Source: Diphasiastrum complanatum (taxonomy: Eukaryota > Streptophyta > Lycopodiopsida > Lycopodiales > Lycopodiaceae). Taken from it: DNA of 64,000 bases. The notes under the pieces were generated by a model. That model saw only the letters and a program-made list of their open reading frames with translations. It was not told the origin of the DNA and made no database searches. The position numbers and the translations under genes are program-made. The stretch lies in assembly GCA_029204225.1 (NCBI GenBank), contig CM055097.1, positions 49,352,754 to 49,416,753 on the forward strand. The letters are read 5' to 3'. Below are positions 54,455-64,000 of the stretch, piece by piece; within the stretch, counting starts at the first letter, position 1; the number at the start of each line of letters is the position of its first letter.

Positions 54455-56548
54455 ATGGCTTCCAATGGTGGGATCATGCTAGAGTCTAGTGAAAGGTTGA
54501 GTTCATCAAACTACTCTACTTGGAAAGTGAGGATGGAGTCCTTACTTGAGTTGAATGAACTCATGGACATAGTTGCAGAAATTGAAGAGAGACCTCTCAC
54601 ACTTCAAGAGCAACAAAGGTTTGATAAGAAGGCCAAAAGGGCTCTTCATATCATTAAAATGAATGTTACAAATGAACTTCTCAAGGAAGTTGGAAAGTGT
54701 CAAAGTGCAAGTGAGGCATGGAATGCCTTAAAGAAGCTCTTTGAATCAAAGTCCACATCTAGGGTATTGACCCTAAGGAGACAAATATTTTCTAGTAGGC
54801 AAAGAGAGGGTGAAAGTGCTCATGCATTTATCTTGAGAGTTAAGTCCCTAAGTGATGATTTAGCATGCATTGATGAGAACATAAAAGATGGTGAAATAGT
54901 CCAAGTTATGTTGAATGGTTTGCTAAATGAACATGCTAACCTTGTGCAAAGTTTTGCCATTCAAAGAGTCTTGCCAAGTGTGGTTGACTTGCAAGAAATC
55001 TTATTGGCTGAAGAACATAGGTTGCAATCAAAGCTTGATGGTGCATCCTTGCAAGGTGGAGGTGAAGAGGCTTTCTTCACAAAAGGCAAATTCAAGGGCA
55101 AAGGTAAAGGCAAAGGGAAATGGTCCAAAGGTGGTAACTTTGATCATGATGATCACTCTTCCTCTTCCTCTTCTACTAAGAACAATAAGTCAAAGTTCAA
55201 GTGCTTTTATTGTGGGATAAAAGGTCATTTTGCAAATGAATGTTATAAGAAGAAAAGAGAGCAAGGAGAGAGGCAAGGAAATCTTACAATAGATGAGGAA
55301 GAACATAACACATGTGAATCACTTGTTATGACTTCAAGTTTGTTAGCCAACATAGATGATAATGATCCTTGGTGGATTGATAGTGGAGCCTCATCTCACA
55401 TGACAAGACATAAGGAATACTTTACATCCTTATTGTCTTATGAGGGAGAAGGTAACATCATCTACACTGCAAATGATGGTCAATGTGACATCAAAGGCAT
55501 AGGCACTATTCCTATTTCCCTTTCAACAAATAGGAAAGCAAATCTTGAAAATGTTTTGTACATTCCTTCAATCACTAAGAATTTGCTTAGTGTAAGTCAA
55601 ATGATTGACAAAGGACTTGATGTGGAGTTCATTGGAGATGCATGTTTGATAAGTAAATGTGGATCCTTGATTGCTCAAGGTAGGAGGCATGGTAAACTTT
55701 TCAAGCTTGATGCATGTGTGATCTCTAATCATGAAGGATGTATGGCTAGGGAGCAATTGACAAACCAAGAAGTTTGGCACAAGAGGTTGGGCCATCCCAA
55801 CTTCAAATCTTTGGAGGTAATGGCAAAGAAAGAGCTTGTTCTTGGTCTCCCTAAAAGTCTTGTTGCAAACAATAGTGTTTGTGAACATTGTGCCTTGTCC
55901 AAATCTCATAGACTTGCTTATTCTAGATCTACTTCTAGATCTAAAGAAGCTTTTCAACTTGTGCATTCTGATATTCATTCTTCTAGTACAACTAGCAATG
56001 GTGGGGCAAAGATGTATGCAACTTTCATTGATGACTTTAGTAGGTATACTTGGATCTATCTTCTTAAAAGTAAGGATGAAGTGTTTGCTGCATTTGTCAA
56101 GTTCAAGAATGAAATGGAAAACCAATTCAATACAAAGATCAAATGCTTAAGATCTGATAATGGAGGGGAATACACCTCAAATAGGTTCAAAGACTTTTGT
56201 ATAGCACATGGGATTAAGAGGGAGATGTCTAGTCCTAGGACTCCACAACAGAATGGAGTGGCCGAGAGGAAGAATAGAACCCTTTGTGAATGTGCCAAGG
56301 CAATGAGACTACATGCTAATCTTGCTAAGTCTTTTTGGGGGGAAGCTTTAGCATGTGCTAACTATCTATGTAATAGATGGACAAGTGCTTCCTTGGATGG
56401 TAAAACTCCTCATGAGGTTCTTTATGGTAGAAGGCCGAGTGTCAAGCATTGTAGGATCTTTGGATGTACATGTTTTGTCAATATCACACTTGATGATAGA
56501 ACTAAAAAAGATCCTTCATCAAAGAAGGGTGTGGCTATAGTGAAGTAA
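54455..56548 (+). CDS. B copy 3 Gag-protease-integrase polyprotein (697 residues)
   Basis: Same product as copy 1, with zinc knuckle, DSG protease and DDE integrase residues all present. It ends at the shared frameshift. It lacks the extra base of copy 2. Confidence 0.93.
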   Translation: MASNGGIMLESSERLSSSNYSTWKVRMESLLELNELMDIVAEIEERPLTLQEQQRFDKKAKRALHIIKMNVTNELLKEVGKCQSASEAWNALKKLFESKSTSRVLTLRRQIFSSRQREGESAHAFILRVKSLSDDLACIDENIKDGEIVQVMLNGLLNEHANLVQSFAIQRVLPSVVDLQEILLAEEHRLQSKLDGASLQGGGEEAFFTKGKFKGKGKGKGKWSKGGNFDHDDHSSSSSSTKNNKSKFKCFYCGIKGHFANECYKKKREQGERQGNLTIDEEEHNTCESLVMTSSLLANIDDNDPWWIDSGASSHMTRHKEYFTSLLSYEGEGNIIYTANDGQCDIKGIGTIPISLSTNRKANLENVLYIPSITKNLLSVSQMIDKGLDVEFIGDACLISKCGSLIAQGRRHGKLFKLDACVISNHEGCMAREQLTNQEVWHKRLGHPNFKSLEVMAKKELVLGLPKSLVANNSVCEHCALSKSHRLAYSRSTSRSKEAFQLVHSDIHSSSTTSNGGAKMYATFIDDFSRYTWIYLLKSKDEVFAAFVKFKNEMENQFNTKIKCLRSDNGGEYTSNRFKDFCIAHGIKREMSSPRTPQQNGVAERKNRTLCECAKAMRLHANLAKSFWGEALACANYLCNRWTSASLDGKTPHEVLYGRRPSVKHCRIFGCTCFVNITLDDRTKKDPSSKKGVAIVK

Positions 56549-56562
56549 GCAAGGCTTACAAA

Positions 56563-58392
56563 GTGTACATTCCTTCTACAAAGAAAGTTGTCATAAGTAG
56601 GGATGTCATCTTTCATGAAGAGAATGTTTCCAATGTTGTTGATGTTGATGTTGATGTGCCTACTAATCATCATGATGTGCAAGATGTCTTGGATGAAGAT
56701 GGAGATGCCACTCCAAAGCAAACTTCAAGGAAGACTCAAAGGCAAAGGGCTAAGCCATCAAGGCTAACCTATGATGAAAAAGGAAAGCAAGTGGTGGACA
56801 ACTCTAACTTTGCTTTTCTTACCTCTTTTGATGAACCAACTTGTGTAGGTGAAGCAATTCAAAAGAAGGAATGGATCCAAGCCATGGATCATGAGCATCA
56901 AGCACTCATCAAAAGCAACACATGGAGGTTGGTAAAGCTTCCAAAGGACAAGAAGGCAATTGGTTGTAAGTGGATCTTCAAGATCAAGACAAATCAAGAT
57001 GGATCAATCAACAAGTACAAGGCAAGGTTGGTGGCAAAGGGGTATGCTCAAGAATATGGTATTGACTATGATGAGACCTTTGCACCCGTGGCAAAGATGG
57101 TAACTATTCGAATCCTAATCTCTCTTGCAACTCTTTATGATTGGGATATGTGGCAAATGGATGTTACTAATGCCTTCTTGAATGGTGATCTTGAAGAAGA
57201 TATTTACATGGAGCAACCCGAGGGCTATGTTTCACATGATGAGCCTAATCATGTGTGCTATCTCCAAAAGAGTTTGTATGGGCTAAAGCAAGCACCAAGG
57301 AGTTGGTATGCTAAGCTCAATTCCTTCTTACTTTCTCAAAACTTTGTTATGAGTGAGTATGATCATTCTCTCTACTTTAGATTGAATGAAAATGATATCA
57401 CTTTACTTTTGATCTATGTTGATGACATTATCTTAAGTGGTGGTAACAATCTAGATATAGATGAAATCAAGATGGCACTCAAAAGAGAGTTTGAAATTCA
57501 AGATCTTGGTAAACTTCATTATATCTTAGGAATAGAGATTATTAGAACTTCTAAATCTACATTCATATGTCAAGAAAAGTATGTTAACTCTATTCTAAAA
57601 AGGTTTCATATGGAAGATTGTAAAGTTGTTTCTACTCCTATGGAATCAAATGTAAAGCTAGCTACAAGAAGTAATGAAAGATCCTTCAAGGACATTACTC
57701 TCTATAGAAAGCTAATAGGATCTCTTATATGGTTAACCATCACAAGACCTGATCTAAGCTTTGTGGTTGGTAAACTAAGTCAATTTATGCAAGATCCTAG
57801 TGAGGCTCATTGGAAGCTAGGAAAGAGAGTACTTAGATACATCTCGGGATCTAGAGATTTTGGCATCTTGTATGGAGGTACTACACCTAACCTTTGTGGA
57901 TTTTCAGATTCAGATTTTGCAGGTGATCAAATGGATAGGAAGTCAACAAGTGCCTTTGCAATCTATCTTGGAGATGGAGTGGTCTCATGGCTATCAAAGA
58001 AGCAACCAACTATCTCTCTATCTTCCACCGAAGCCGAGTACAAGGCATTAACAACATGCACCAAGGAGATTCTTTGGATCAAGAGGATGTTATTGGATCT
58101 TCACTTGCTGGAACCAGAGAAGACTCCAATCATACTTTGTGATAACCTTTCAGCCCAAAGCTTGGCAAGCAATCCTGTTTTTCATGCAAGGAGCAAGCAC
58201 ATTGAGATTGCTCACCATTTTGTGAGAGATCAAGTCATTGCCAAAGAGGTGGAGCTTCAACATGTCTCTTCAAAGGAGTGTGTGGCTGATATCTTCACCA
58301 AACCATTGGGAAAGGACCTATATTTAATGCAAGGCAATCAAGATTTAAAAATAGCTAGTTACTATTTTTCACAGTACCTTCACCTTCAATAG
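56563..58392 (+). CDS. B copy 3 reverse transcriptase-RNase H (609 codons, no ATG)
   Basis: Like copy 1 up to LKIASY. One replacement is seen: Leu for Phe just before YVDD (G at 57411), a conservative change. The last dozen codons read through the LTR tip and into family A sequence, so the natural C-terminus is lost here too. Confidence 0.9.
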   Translation: MYIPSTKKVVISRDVIFHEENVSNVVDVDVDVPTNHHDVQDVLDEDGDATPKQTSRKTQRQRAKPSRLTYDEKGKQVVDNSNFAFLTSFDEPTCVGEAIQKKEWIQAMDHEHQALIKSNTWRLVKLPKDKKAIGCKWIFKIKTNQDGSINKYKARLVAKGYAQEYGIDYDETFAPVAKMVTIRILISLATLYDWDMWQMDVTNAFLNGDLEEDIYMEQPEGYVSHDEPNHVCYLQKSLYGLKQAPRSWYAKLNSFLLSQNFVMSEYDHSLYFRLNENDITLLLIYVDDIILSGGNNLDIDEIKMALKREFEIQDLGKLHYILGIEIIRTSKSTFICQEKYVNSILKRFHMEDCKVVSTPMESNVKLATRSNERSFKDITLYRKLIGSLIWLTITRPDLSFVVGKLSQFMQDPSEAHWKLGKRVLRYISGSRDFGILYGGTTPNLCGFSDSDFAGDQMDRKSTSAFAIYLGDGVVSWLSKKQPTISLSSTEAEYKALTTCTKEILWIKRMLLDLHLLEPEKTPIILCDNLSAQSLASNPVFHARSKHIEIAHHFVRDQVIAKEVELQHVSSKECVADIFTKPLGKDLYLMQGNQDLKIASYYFSQYLHLQ

Positions 58393-59173
58393 TGTGAGTA
58401 CTATTGTCACCAAGATGAACAAATTTCTTCATGTTGTAAGACATGTAGGAGTTGAAAATCTCACGTTTAATGGTCATGTGTTGAGTTGCTCCAGAATCCA
58501 AAAACCATGAATCATCCAAATATGCGCTTTGGTCTTTGACCATAAATGCGCCTTCGTCCACTTCGACCAGGGGAGATTATGAAACAGTGTTTGCTTATTG
58601 ATCAGGTTGCTTGGATGCATTCTTAGCTTGGAGAATTTGGCAAAATTTGATCTTACAATTATTGTGCTTGCAATATCTGCAAAACATGTTCTGCTTCGAC
58701 TGTGGATTTGATGATTGTCCCTGACTTTGAGTCAGCTCCTGATTCATTGCAGCCTTCTTGGAGCTTTTTTGCTTCTGTCGCTTAGAGCCTTTGTTGACAT
58801 ATAGAGCTTGAGAGGAGGAAGTAGACAAAGTGTCTTGACTTCTTCTATTGTCTTCTTGCAAGAACATAGTGATAACTCTAGTAAGAATTAAATCTGAGTG
58901 TGTCGATATGATCATCACCCAGTTCTCATATGTAGAGGGCAAGCTTGAAAGCAATGTCATAATTGCATCTTTATCGTCTATGACTGACCCGACAACGCCA
59001 TCTGTTGCAAGAGATTTTTAAACTAGTTAATGTGACTCTGGAGAGAATCACCATTAGACATTTGAATTTCAAGAATTTCCTTCATAGATGTAACTTAGTA
59101 GTTATGTCCCTCATGTCATAAAGTGACTTCAGGATGTTCCAAACTTCTTTTGAAGTTCTGGCTTCAGCTATGT
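58374..59173 (-). pseudogene. Family A protease and gag, right-hand part of the A element hosting B
   Basis: The protease WFLDSGATQHMT with GDNSTHTIEGEGTV (58374-58561) keeps its catalytic Asp. Gag (58595-58960) has STYENWVMIISTH and a knuckle CRYCKHNNCKIKFC in which the His of CCHC is a Cys. Further gag sequence, with one stop, continues to about 59173 (KEVWNILKSLYDMRDITT), where it meets another element. Together with 52357-52653 this is one A element split by B copy 3. Confidence 0.83.
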
Positions 59174-59440
59174 GTTTTAAAAAAACAAAATGTGAGGTGG
59201 CTCCCGAATCAAGTACTACTTCTCAAATTTTTGAATTCGATGAGCAACATAGATCAACAGAAACATATGCTACTGAGTTTCTTGTCGTCCTCTCTTTTGC
59301 TGCTCTGGAGCATTTTGCTTTGTCTTCAACAAAATTTGAATATGAAGTTTCACTTCGATTTTGCTCCTTATTGTTATTGGGATTTTGATAACAGTCTACT
59401 GCTGCATGACCTCGTAATACAATCAATCTTTGGATTCAAC
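59174..59440 (-). pseudogene. Copia gag/protease scrap, family J
   Basis: Reads RGHAAVDCYQNPNNN, the end of a zinc knuckle of another copia type. A stretch later, after one stop, comes VVLDSGATSHFVF, a protease start. The spacing is close to natural. Both ends are abrupt. Confidence 0.65.
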
Positions 59441-60545
59441 CAACACTTGTCTCGGCTTGCTTCATGTAGATCTCATAGCAAAATGGTTCATCAAGCATTG
59501 AAGTAAGAAAAGTGTTGAAAGTGAATGTTTGAGAATGTTTCCCTTGATTACCTTTGCCAAGATAAGTGAGCCTTGAAGGCTCGGCCCTTTCCTTTGTGGA
59601 TCTTCTTGGAGCACTTGATCTTTGAGGTGGATCCTCAAGATCTCCATCACTTTGTTGCTCCTCCTCAATCCTTGCAAGATCATTGACACCAAGGTTGTTG
59701 ATTTCACTTTCATTCACACGAGATACTAGATGGATCCAAACATGTCTTGTATAAACATCTAAGAATGTTTCATGCATCGTATCATCACTACTTGGTATAT
59801 GAGAAAAAGAGTGTACATTTGAATGAATGATTTCCTCATTTGCCACAGCAATTTCAGCATCCAACTTAAACAAAATACCTTGTTTAACACCATTTGCTAT
59901 GCAATTATCATTCTTCATGATGGAACAAACTCCGTGCTTGAAGTGAACATCTAAACCATCATCCATTAGTTGTCCAACACTAAGCAAGCTCTTGGTAATT
60001 GATGGTACAAAAAGGACATTGTCTAGATCCATCCTTTTGCTAGATCCTAGACTTAATGAGATGGTACCAATACCAATTATCTTACACTCTTGATTATTTG
60101 CTAAAGAAACAAATTTACTAGCACCATTGAAAGAGTGTAAGGTTGAGAATGTGTCCTTTTGGAAAGTCATGTGGGAGCTAGCCCCACTATCAATTTTTCT
60201 TGTTGGAGTGGATGTAGATGCCATCAAAGATAAGATCTCCTCATCTTCATCCTCTTCATATGCAAGGTTCCCTTGTTTGTCCTCCTCCCCTTTTGCTCTT
60301 AGCCTCTTGTAACATTCGGATGCATAATGCCTCTTCTTTCTACAAAAGAAGCATTTTTGCTTTGACTTGTCCTTTGAGCTTGATGCACTCTTCTTTGGCC
60401 TCCTTGGGATTCTTCTTCTTTCTGTTGGTCTTTTTTTTGCCCTTGAATGAGAAATTGGCTTTCCCATCTCCATCTTGCAAAGACAATGAACTCATTCTTG
60501 CCTTGGTGTGGAGCATCCTACACTCTTCAGTTGCTAATACACTGT
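59436..60545 (-). pseudogene. Family I copia: gag C-terminus, protease, then integrase deleted in frame
   Basis: A single frame of 345 codons (59436-60473), with gag sequence reaching to about 60545. It has a Lys-rich region, knuckle CFFCRKKRHYASEC, protease KIDSGASSHMTF and pre-integrase NVLFVPSITKSLLSVGQL. The integrase start TFLDVYTRHVWIHLVSR then jumps to the linker before RT (RAEPSRLTYLGKGNQGK). Most of the zinc site and all of the later catalytic core are missing, yet the frame is open. It is related to B (similar words throughout). The frame stops in junction sequence with family J. Confidence 0.8.
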
Positions 60546-61180
60546 GAAGTTTTTCTTGTTGGATTTATTACTTCTACTCTCCTTAAATCCCATTTTAATT
60601 TGCCTCCATTCATGCTGCATATTTGCTAACGTTGTCGCGCAGCCTGCATATTTACACGCAAATTTGCACAGATGAATAAAAGGCGAAAAAATCGCGACAT
60701 TGTGTTTTTACACAGGTTATGGTGACAGACAAAACATCATCACCAATGGTCACTTCAGCACTGACTGACGTCGCACCTTTTCACGCTCACCTCATGCAAC
60801 TGCGCTAATAGACTGGACAACGACTGCGACCACCCACGATCTCTTACAGACAACACATCCACTATACTTTCCACATTTACACACCTATAATATAATGTAT
60901 ATATACTGGATACCATTTGTGTATTCAAACGAATGGGAGAATAAGTTGATGAGTGAAGAAACATATATAGAAGTAGATGAAGTAGATGCCCTAGGCATTG
61001 ATTCTTCATTCTTGTCAGAAATAAGGTTTCATCCCTTTTTACAAATTGAAATAAGTTTTGTAGGGCACGTGGTTTCGTCTGCTATTATCTTGTGCTCTAC
61101 CGCATTATTGACATGTATACATGATATACTTAATCTGATACAGCTCTTTGTTCTGCATTCATATCCGTGTTAATTTAGCT
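60546..61180. other. No recognised feature
   Basis: No gene or clear repeat seen between the family I gag and the LTR on the right; short frames only. Confidence 0.45.
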
Positions 61181-61575
61181 ATGCTTATTCTTCATTCTGT
61201 CTAATCTTTCTAGTTGTTCCTTCTGGTAATAGTCGACTAACATTTAGTCTTGTCTTTCGCGAATCATTCGCGACTAATTATCAGTCTAGCTCTTCGCGAA
61301 TTATTCGTGACATATAATTTGTCTTGCTATTCATGACAAATTATTCTTTTGGCGCTTCATTTATTAATGCTTGGCTACGTAATCTAGAATGAACATGATT
61401 TCCATCATTAAAGTTCTGTTCATTCTGATAGGTGTAGTCATGCTTATGGAGAGAGTCGTATAGCTCGTTCCGCTGCGCACGGACATTTTCTGTTCGAGTT
61501 CGTTTCTTGTTCGAGTTCGTGTCTCGTTCGTGTTCATCATTCATCTCCCCTCTCTCTCCAACATGGTATCACAGC
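61181..61575 (+). repeat. LTR end with primer-binding site and palindromic repeats
   Basis: Ends CTCTCCAACA (61563), followed by TGGTATCACAGC (61564-61575), a one-base variant of the usual primer site. The left boundary is unsure. Three units spaced 37 bases (from 61245, 61282 and about 61319) carry the palindrome TCGCGAATCATTCGCGA (61257-61273, perfect), a near copy (61293-61309) and a degraded third. The leader after the primer site (61576-61700) matches the reverse complement of 39087-39210, and it breaks off at about 61700. Confidence 0.7.
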
Positions 61576-61692
61576 TATTCTCGAACAAAAATAATTCGAG
61601 TTTCAAGAAAGTTTCGTGAATCATTTGAGAAATCCTTTATTAGTTTGTCACTAGAGTTTTAACTAGAATTTCGCATTTTCTGAGTGCATTTT

Positions 61693-63105
61693 TCACATCA
61701 TCAGTTCAATGTGCTTACTCCTAAAATGAAATCTAGGGTTGACTGACAAGGCAATGGCACTTTGATTATCACAAAATAATAATGTCGGAGCAGATTGATT
61801 TAGACTGATATCTGAAAGTAAGTTTCTCAACCAAACCGCTTCCTTTGTAGCTTGTGAGGCTACAATATACTCTAATTTAGTGGAAGATAGAGCTATCAAA
61901 GATTGCTTGCAACTGTTCCAGGAAATTGGACCATTGTTGAGAAAAAATGTAAATCCGGAAGTGGATTCACGAGTGTCTACCTCTCCTGCCCAACTTGCAT
62001 CTGTGAAACCACTGAATAAAATGAGTTAGTCATTGTCGACTGCTCCATAACAAATGCAGAAGTCCATAGTAGCTCGAACATATCTCATGACTCTAATAAG
62101 AGCCTTCCAATGTGTTACACTAGGGTTAGTCATAAACTGACTCAGAGAGCTAACTGCAAAAGCTGTGTTTGGCCTGGTATAGATCATCGCATACATAAGA
62201 GATCCCATAATAGAATGGTAAGGCTACTCACGCATCTACTGCTTCTTATGAATTGTTTAAGAACACTGGTCCTTTCACAATTTGAGACCCGGTTCCATTG
62301 GTGAGAGATCTAACTTGCAATTAATCAGATTATATCTGACTAACATGTTGTAGATGTATCTCTGTTGTGTAATGTAGATCAGCTTCTATTTTCTGTCTCT
62401 ATGTACCAAGGCACAAATGAGCTTCACCTAGATCGGTCATGTCAAATTCGAAAGATAGCATTGTCTTGGCCTCTTTTATCAGATTGGTACTATTGTTGAA
62501 AAGCAATGTATCATCCACGTATAGAGTGATAATGATAAAAGAGTGCTGCACTGCTTTGAAGTACACATTAGAATCTAAAGAGCTAGGTGTGTAGCCGTGA
62601 TCAATAAGAAAAGTATTGATCCTTTGAAACCATGTTCGAGCAGATTGCTTCAAGCTATAAAGTGCCTCATGGAGTTTACACACATGATTGTGTTTACCCT
62701 CGATAATATAACCTTCGGGTTGCACCATGTAAATATCATTTTCAATAACTCTATTGAGATCTGTTGTCTGTACATCCATTTGATGTGTTTCCAAATCTGT
62801 TGCAGCAACAAATGGTAGCAAAAGTCGAATAGAAAAATGCTTGACTACTAGATTGAAAGTCTCAATGTAATCGACATTGTATACCTAAGAAAATCCTCTG
62901 ACGAGAAGTCGTGTCTTTCTCCTGTTGATGCTCCTTCTACATTGTACTTGACTTTGAAAATCCATTTGCAATCAACTACGTTTCTGCTGGCAAGTAATTT
63001 GCCAATTGTCCATGTTTGATTCTTGATAAGAGATGAATACTCTTTATCCATAGCTTCTTTCCAAAGATTTGAATCAGGTTGACTCAGTGCCTCTTGGACA
63101 GACGT
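61693..63105 (-). pseudogene. Family A-type reverse transcriptase-RNase H (element K)
   Basis: From right to left: RT start VVDCKWIFKVKYNVEG (62848-63051), then palm with YSLKQSARTWFQ and intact LYVDDTLLF (62399-62821), then GSLMYAMIYTRPNTAFAV (62026-62208). RNase H follows with SSTKLEYIVASQA, FCDNQSAIALS and SKHIELMM (61693-61899). At least four breaks separate these frames. It is closely related to A' at 29590-30930. Confidence 0.83.
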
Positions 63106-63240
63106 TGACTTAAGGCAGTACTACTTGAGTTTGGTGGAGATGTATTTTCCCCCGTTATCTAACCCCAGTGCTTTGATTCTTTTGCCAGTTTGATTCTCAG
63201 TAGGCTCTTTGAATTGTCTGAATTCCTCGAAAGTTTTTGG
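63106..63240 (-). pseudogene. Integrase core snippet, family A type
   Basis: Reads TFEEFRQFKE, NQTGKRIKAL and DNGGKYIST, matching A' integrase around its second catalytic Asp. It is joined directly to the RT region of K, so the rest of integrase and the linker were deleted. Confidence 0.7.
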
Positions 63241-64000
63241 TTCGCCACTGAATTCACAGAACTCTTATGATGTATAAGCATAGCTGCTTGGCATGTATCT
63301 TTCTGGAGCTCTTTGTTGTCTTGTCGACCTTCTAGGAGATCCTCCTGGGACAACAATGCCTTTGTCTTTGTTCACTCTGCTAGGTCCGGAACCATCTTGG
63401 CTTACAATTACTGTAGCAGTAGGCTGCCTCTCGAATCTTTTGTCTTCTGATTTGTCACTTGAATGCGTAGCGACTCAAAAATCTTCGTTTTTGTGTTCGT
63501 CTTCTGCTCCCTCTTTCAGAGGTGGTGGAACATAGTACTGTCTTTCAAAACCTTCATAGCTGATAGGATCATCGCTGGCTATTGTTCTGCTCTCATCAAA
63601 TCTGAGATCTCTGATTGTCTTCACAGTGTTCATGTCTGGCATGTAGACTCTGTAGTATGACAAATTGTTGTCATATCCCACAAGATATTCCTATTCAGCT
63701 TTCTCATCAAGCTTCTTTCAAAGCTTATCAGGAATATGTGCATAAGCTGCACAGCCAAAGATTCTGATGTGAGTCAAGTTGGGTTTTCTACCCCACCATA
63801 ATTCGTGTGGTGTCATGTGAGGGACACCAAACTTTCATGTCCTGTTTAGAATGTATGCAGCTGTAGCTACTGCTTCAGCCCACATTACTCTTGGAGCTTT
63901 CGAGTAGGCCATCATGCATCTGACAGCTTCCATCAGGGTCCTATTCTTCCTTTTTGCAACATCGTTGTTCTACAATGTGTAAGATGTAGTCCTTCTGTGA
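63241..64000 (-). pseudogene. Integrase C-terminus and linker of element L, running off the window
   Basis: On the minus strand from the window edge: KRKNRTLMEAVRCMMA (third catalytic Glu region, with Glu replaced by Lys in this reading), PHELWWGRKPNLTHIRIFG, EYLVGYDNNLSYYRVY, then a linker with RRSTRQQRAPERYMP. Stops interrupt it at several points, including TGA/TAG near 63472, 63690 and 63835. It is probably the same family as C, whose RT-RNase H is at 40618-42288; that link is inference. Confidence 0.72.

Larger units (their letters stand above)
32519..58373 (+). repeat. Tandem array of nested retroelements, period 10,067-10,068 bp, 2.57 units
   Basis: Unit 1 is 32519-42585 (10,067 bp), unit 2 is 42586-52653 (10,068 bp, one extra base in integrase) and unit 3 is 52654-58373 (5,720 bp). 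By eye only about a dozen differences separate units 1 and 2. Each unit begins exactly at the TGTGAAAA start of the B LTR. The junctions to units 2 and 3 are the same (TATAGTACC before the LTR), while unit 1 is preceded by different A-family sequence (AATCATC). Unit 3 ends with an LTR tip and GTACC. Each full unit holds B plus 4,356 bp of other elements. Confidence 0.95.
52654..58373 (+). mobile_element. Element B, copy 3, 3' LTR reduced to 11 bases, GTACC target duplication
   Basis: LTR, leader and both ORFs as in copies 1 and 2. It departs from them at 58363 and runs straight into TATTTTTCACA (58363-58373), the last 11 bases of the B LTR. GTACC follows at 58374-58378, repeating the GTACC before the 5' LTR (52649-52653). 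The host A element then continues. This shows a real insertion into A, followed by loss of the end of RNase H, the purine tract and all but the tip of the 3' LTR. Confidence 0.93.

Overview
The window looks like nuclear DNA from a land plant, most likely a seed plant with a large repeat-rich genome. A gymnosperm is my guess, at low confidence. The only clear host gene is an intronless, plant-type mitochondrial dicarboxylate carrier on the minus strand (23691-24629). One further small split gene, not recognised, is proposed at 6851-7212 (+), with a TATA box at 6590. Nearly everything else is Ty1/copia LTR retrotransposon sequence in many states of decay. I name the families A to L for convenience; these are my labels, not database names.

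Layout. 1-4970: minus-strand copia D1 with both LTRs, lacking protease and RNase H. 4971-6250: hairpins, a 242-bp tandem duplication and a GC-rich patch. 6250-7650: promoter and small split gene. 7648-7995: 143-bp tandem repeat. 8333-14972: plus-strand copia E, interrupted in its integrase by copia F (10375-13775). 15098-15754: LTR of element G, followed by about 8 kb (15755-23690) in which I see no gene. 23691-25050: dicarboxylate carrier and its promoter. 25332-26874: rearranged pieces of family D. 27484-28916: minisatellite, copia relic and a ~190-bp tandem repeat. 28917-32518: minus-strand copia A'.

32519-58373 is the most striking part: a tandem array with a period of 10,067-10,068 bp. 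Each unit starts with a plus-strand copia B (655-bp LTR, primer-binding site, gag-protease-integrase ORF, RT-RNase H ORF). A 4,356-bp interval of other nested elements follows: a family A LTR piece, gag pieces, a minus-strand family C RT-RNase H with its LTR, and a family A fragment. Units 1 and 2 are complete. Unit 3 stops after B and ends in an 11-bp LTR terminus plus the 5-bp target duplication GTACC. The array sits inside family A sequence on both sides.

58374-64000 is a junkyard of short copia pieces: A protease/gag, I, J, an LTR with palindromic repeats, K and L.

Functionally, only B still has long open frames. All B copies carry a frameshift between integrase and RT and lack an intact 3' LTR, so none looks autonomous. 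The carrier is the one gene I would trust as a working host gene.
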